NCBI GenBank assembly: GCA_963930775.1
Contig: OZ005697.1
Location: forward strand, 310,001 to 374,000
Length of the DNA stretch: 64,000 nt
From: Cliona cf. orientalis
Taxonomy: Eukaryota; Porifera; Demospongiae; Clionaida; Clionaidae
Reading direction: 5' to 3'
Shown: piece by piece, positions 63,701 to 64,000 of the stretch
Position numbering within the stretch: position 1 is the first letter of the stretch
Layout of the letters: every line of letters starts with the position of its first letter
The notes under the pieces: generated by a model
What the model was told of the DNA's origin: nothing
Database searches by the model: none
The model's input: only the letters and a program-made list of their open reading frames with translations
Position numbers and translations under genes: made by a program

Positions 63701-64000
63701 ATGATGTTCGTCAGGATCTTCTCCAGAAGATATGGCCTCCAGCTATTCTCAGCAGGTAGAATTGAATCATAGATTTTATACTACTCACATGCATGCTATG
63801 ATTTTATTATGTATGGATCAAACATTTTGCAGGATTGCGTCAGTGTTCATCTCAGACTAGGCTAGCTCCTAGAGCATTGAGAGCCTCTTACTCTACCAGT
63901 AGAGCCAGCAGCTCTAGAGGAGGCGGGGCCAGGGCCAGCAGCTCTAGAGGAGGTGGTAGGAGTGAACGGAGTACGCTTTGGATGCTGGTGATTCCCGTGA
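63701..64000 (+). CDS. 5' end of a probable mitochondrial inner-membrane protein, possibly SURF1 (partial)
   Basis: Exon 1 is 63701-63755 and exon 2 runs from 63833 past the window end. The N-terminus MMFVRIFSRRYGLQLFS and a long Arg/Ser-rich stretch without acidic residues look like a matrix-targeting presequence. The last visible residues, STLWMLVIPV, resemble the start of the first SURF1 helix (LLLIPVTAF in human SURF1, a cytochrome c oxidase assembly factor). The SURF1 idea rests on about ten residues and is weak. A 26-bp direct repeat (gccagcagctctagaggaggcgggg-like) encodes ASSSRGGGAR twice. An internal start at 63704 is equally possible. Confidence 0.4.

Overview
The window looks like nuclear DNA of a marine sponge, most likely a demosponge similar to Amphimedon. 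This is inferred from gene content and architecture, not from a search. The genes carry many short GT-AG introns, intergenic gaps are mostly a few hundred bases, and several neighbours are divergent with start codons 115-740 bp apart. The gene set is metazoan: a Crumbs-type polarity receptor, a CLOCK-like bHLH-PAS factor, a p67phox-type oxidase organiser, QSOX, endophilin B, MVB12, TMEM203 and MORN5. It also includes the de novo vitamin B6 enzymes PdxS and PdxT, which most animals lack but sponges are known to keep.

Layout. 1-1370: first exon of an unidentified minus-strand gene. 1989-6050: pdxS (minus) and pdxT (plus), head to head. 6205-6822: an unknown intronless minus-strand gene. 7047-8421: MVB12 (plus). 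8590-12863: endophilin B (plus), with a large repeat in intron 5. 13216-13698: TMEM203 (minus). 14205-20613: a USP20/33-type deubiquitinase (plus). 21128-33100: a giant Crumbs-like gene (minus), whose last coding exon is 9,883 nt. 33841-36922: PMPCA (plus). 38831-45962: QSOX (minus). 46574-49681: an intronless CLOCK-like bHLH-PAS gene (minus). 50419-56309: NCF2/p67phox-like (minus). 56583-57776: MORN5 (plus). 57871-61654: NOM1 (minus). 62616-63584: mitochondrial ribosomal protein S2 (minus). 63701 onward: the start of a probable mitochondrial (SURF1-like) gene (plus).

Exon structures were built by hand from splice consensus, reading-frame phase and recalled family sequence features. For every multi-exon gene given in full, exon lengths sum to an intact frame. 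Functionally the genes are mostly independent housekeeping units. Linked pairs are PdxS/PdxT (one enzyme complex from one divergent promoter) and MRPS2 with its neighbour (both apparently mitochondrial).

Non-coding structure is rich. A dispersed ~1.5 kb repeat is present in three copies and carries a conserved open frame plus an inverted-CCAAT minisatellite. There are two TA-flanked MITEs with GTCTCGTCCCCAGACCC ends, and at least seven MITE-like inverted repeats with TACCGTA-type ends. GA/CT microsatellites sit with consistent polarity next to splice sites. No tRNA, rRNA or CRISPR feature was seen.
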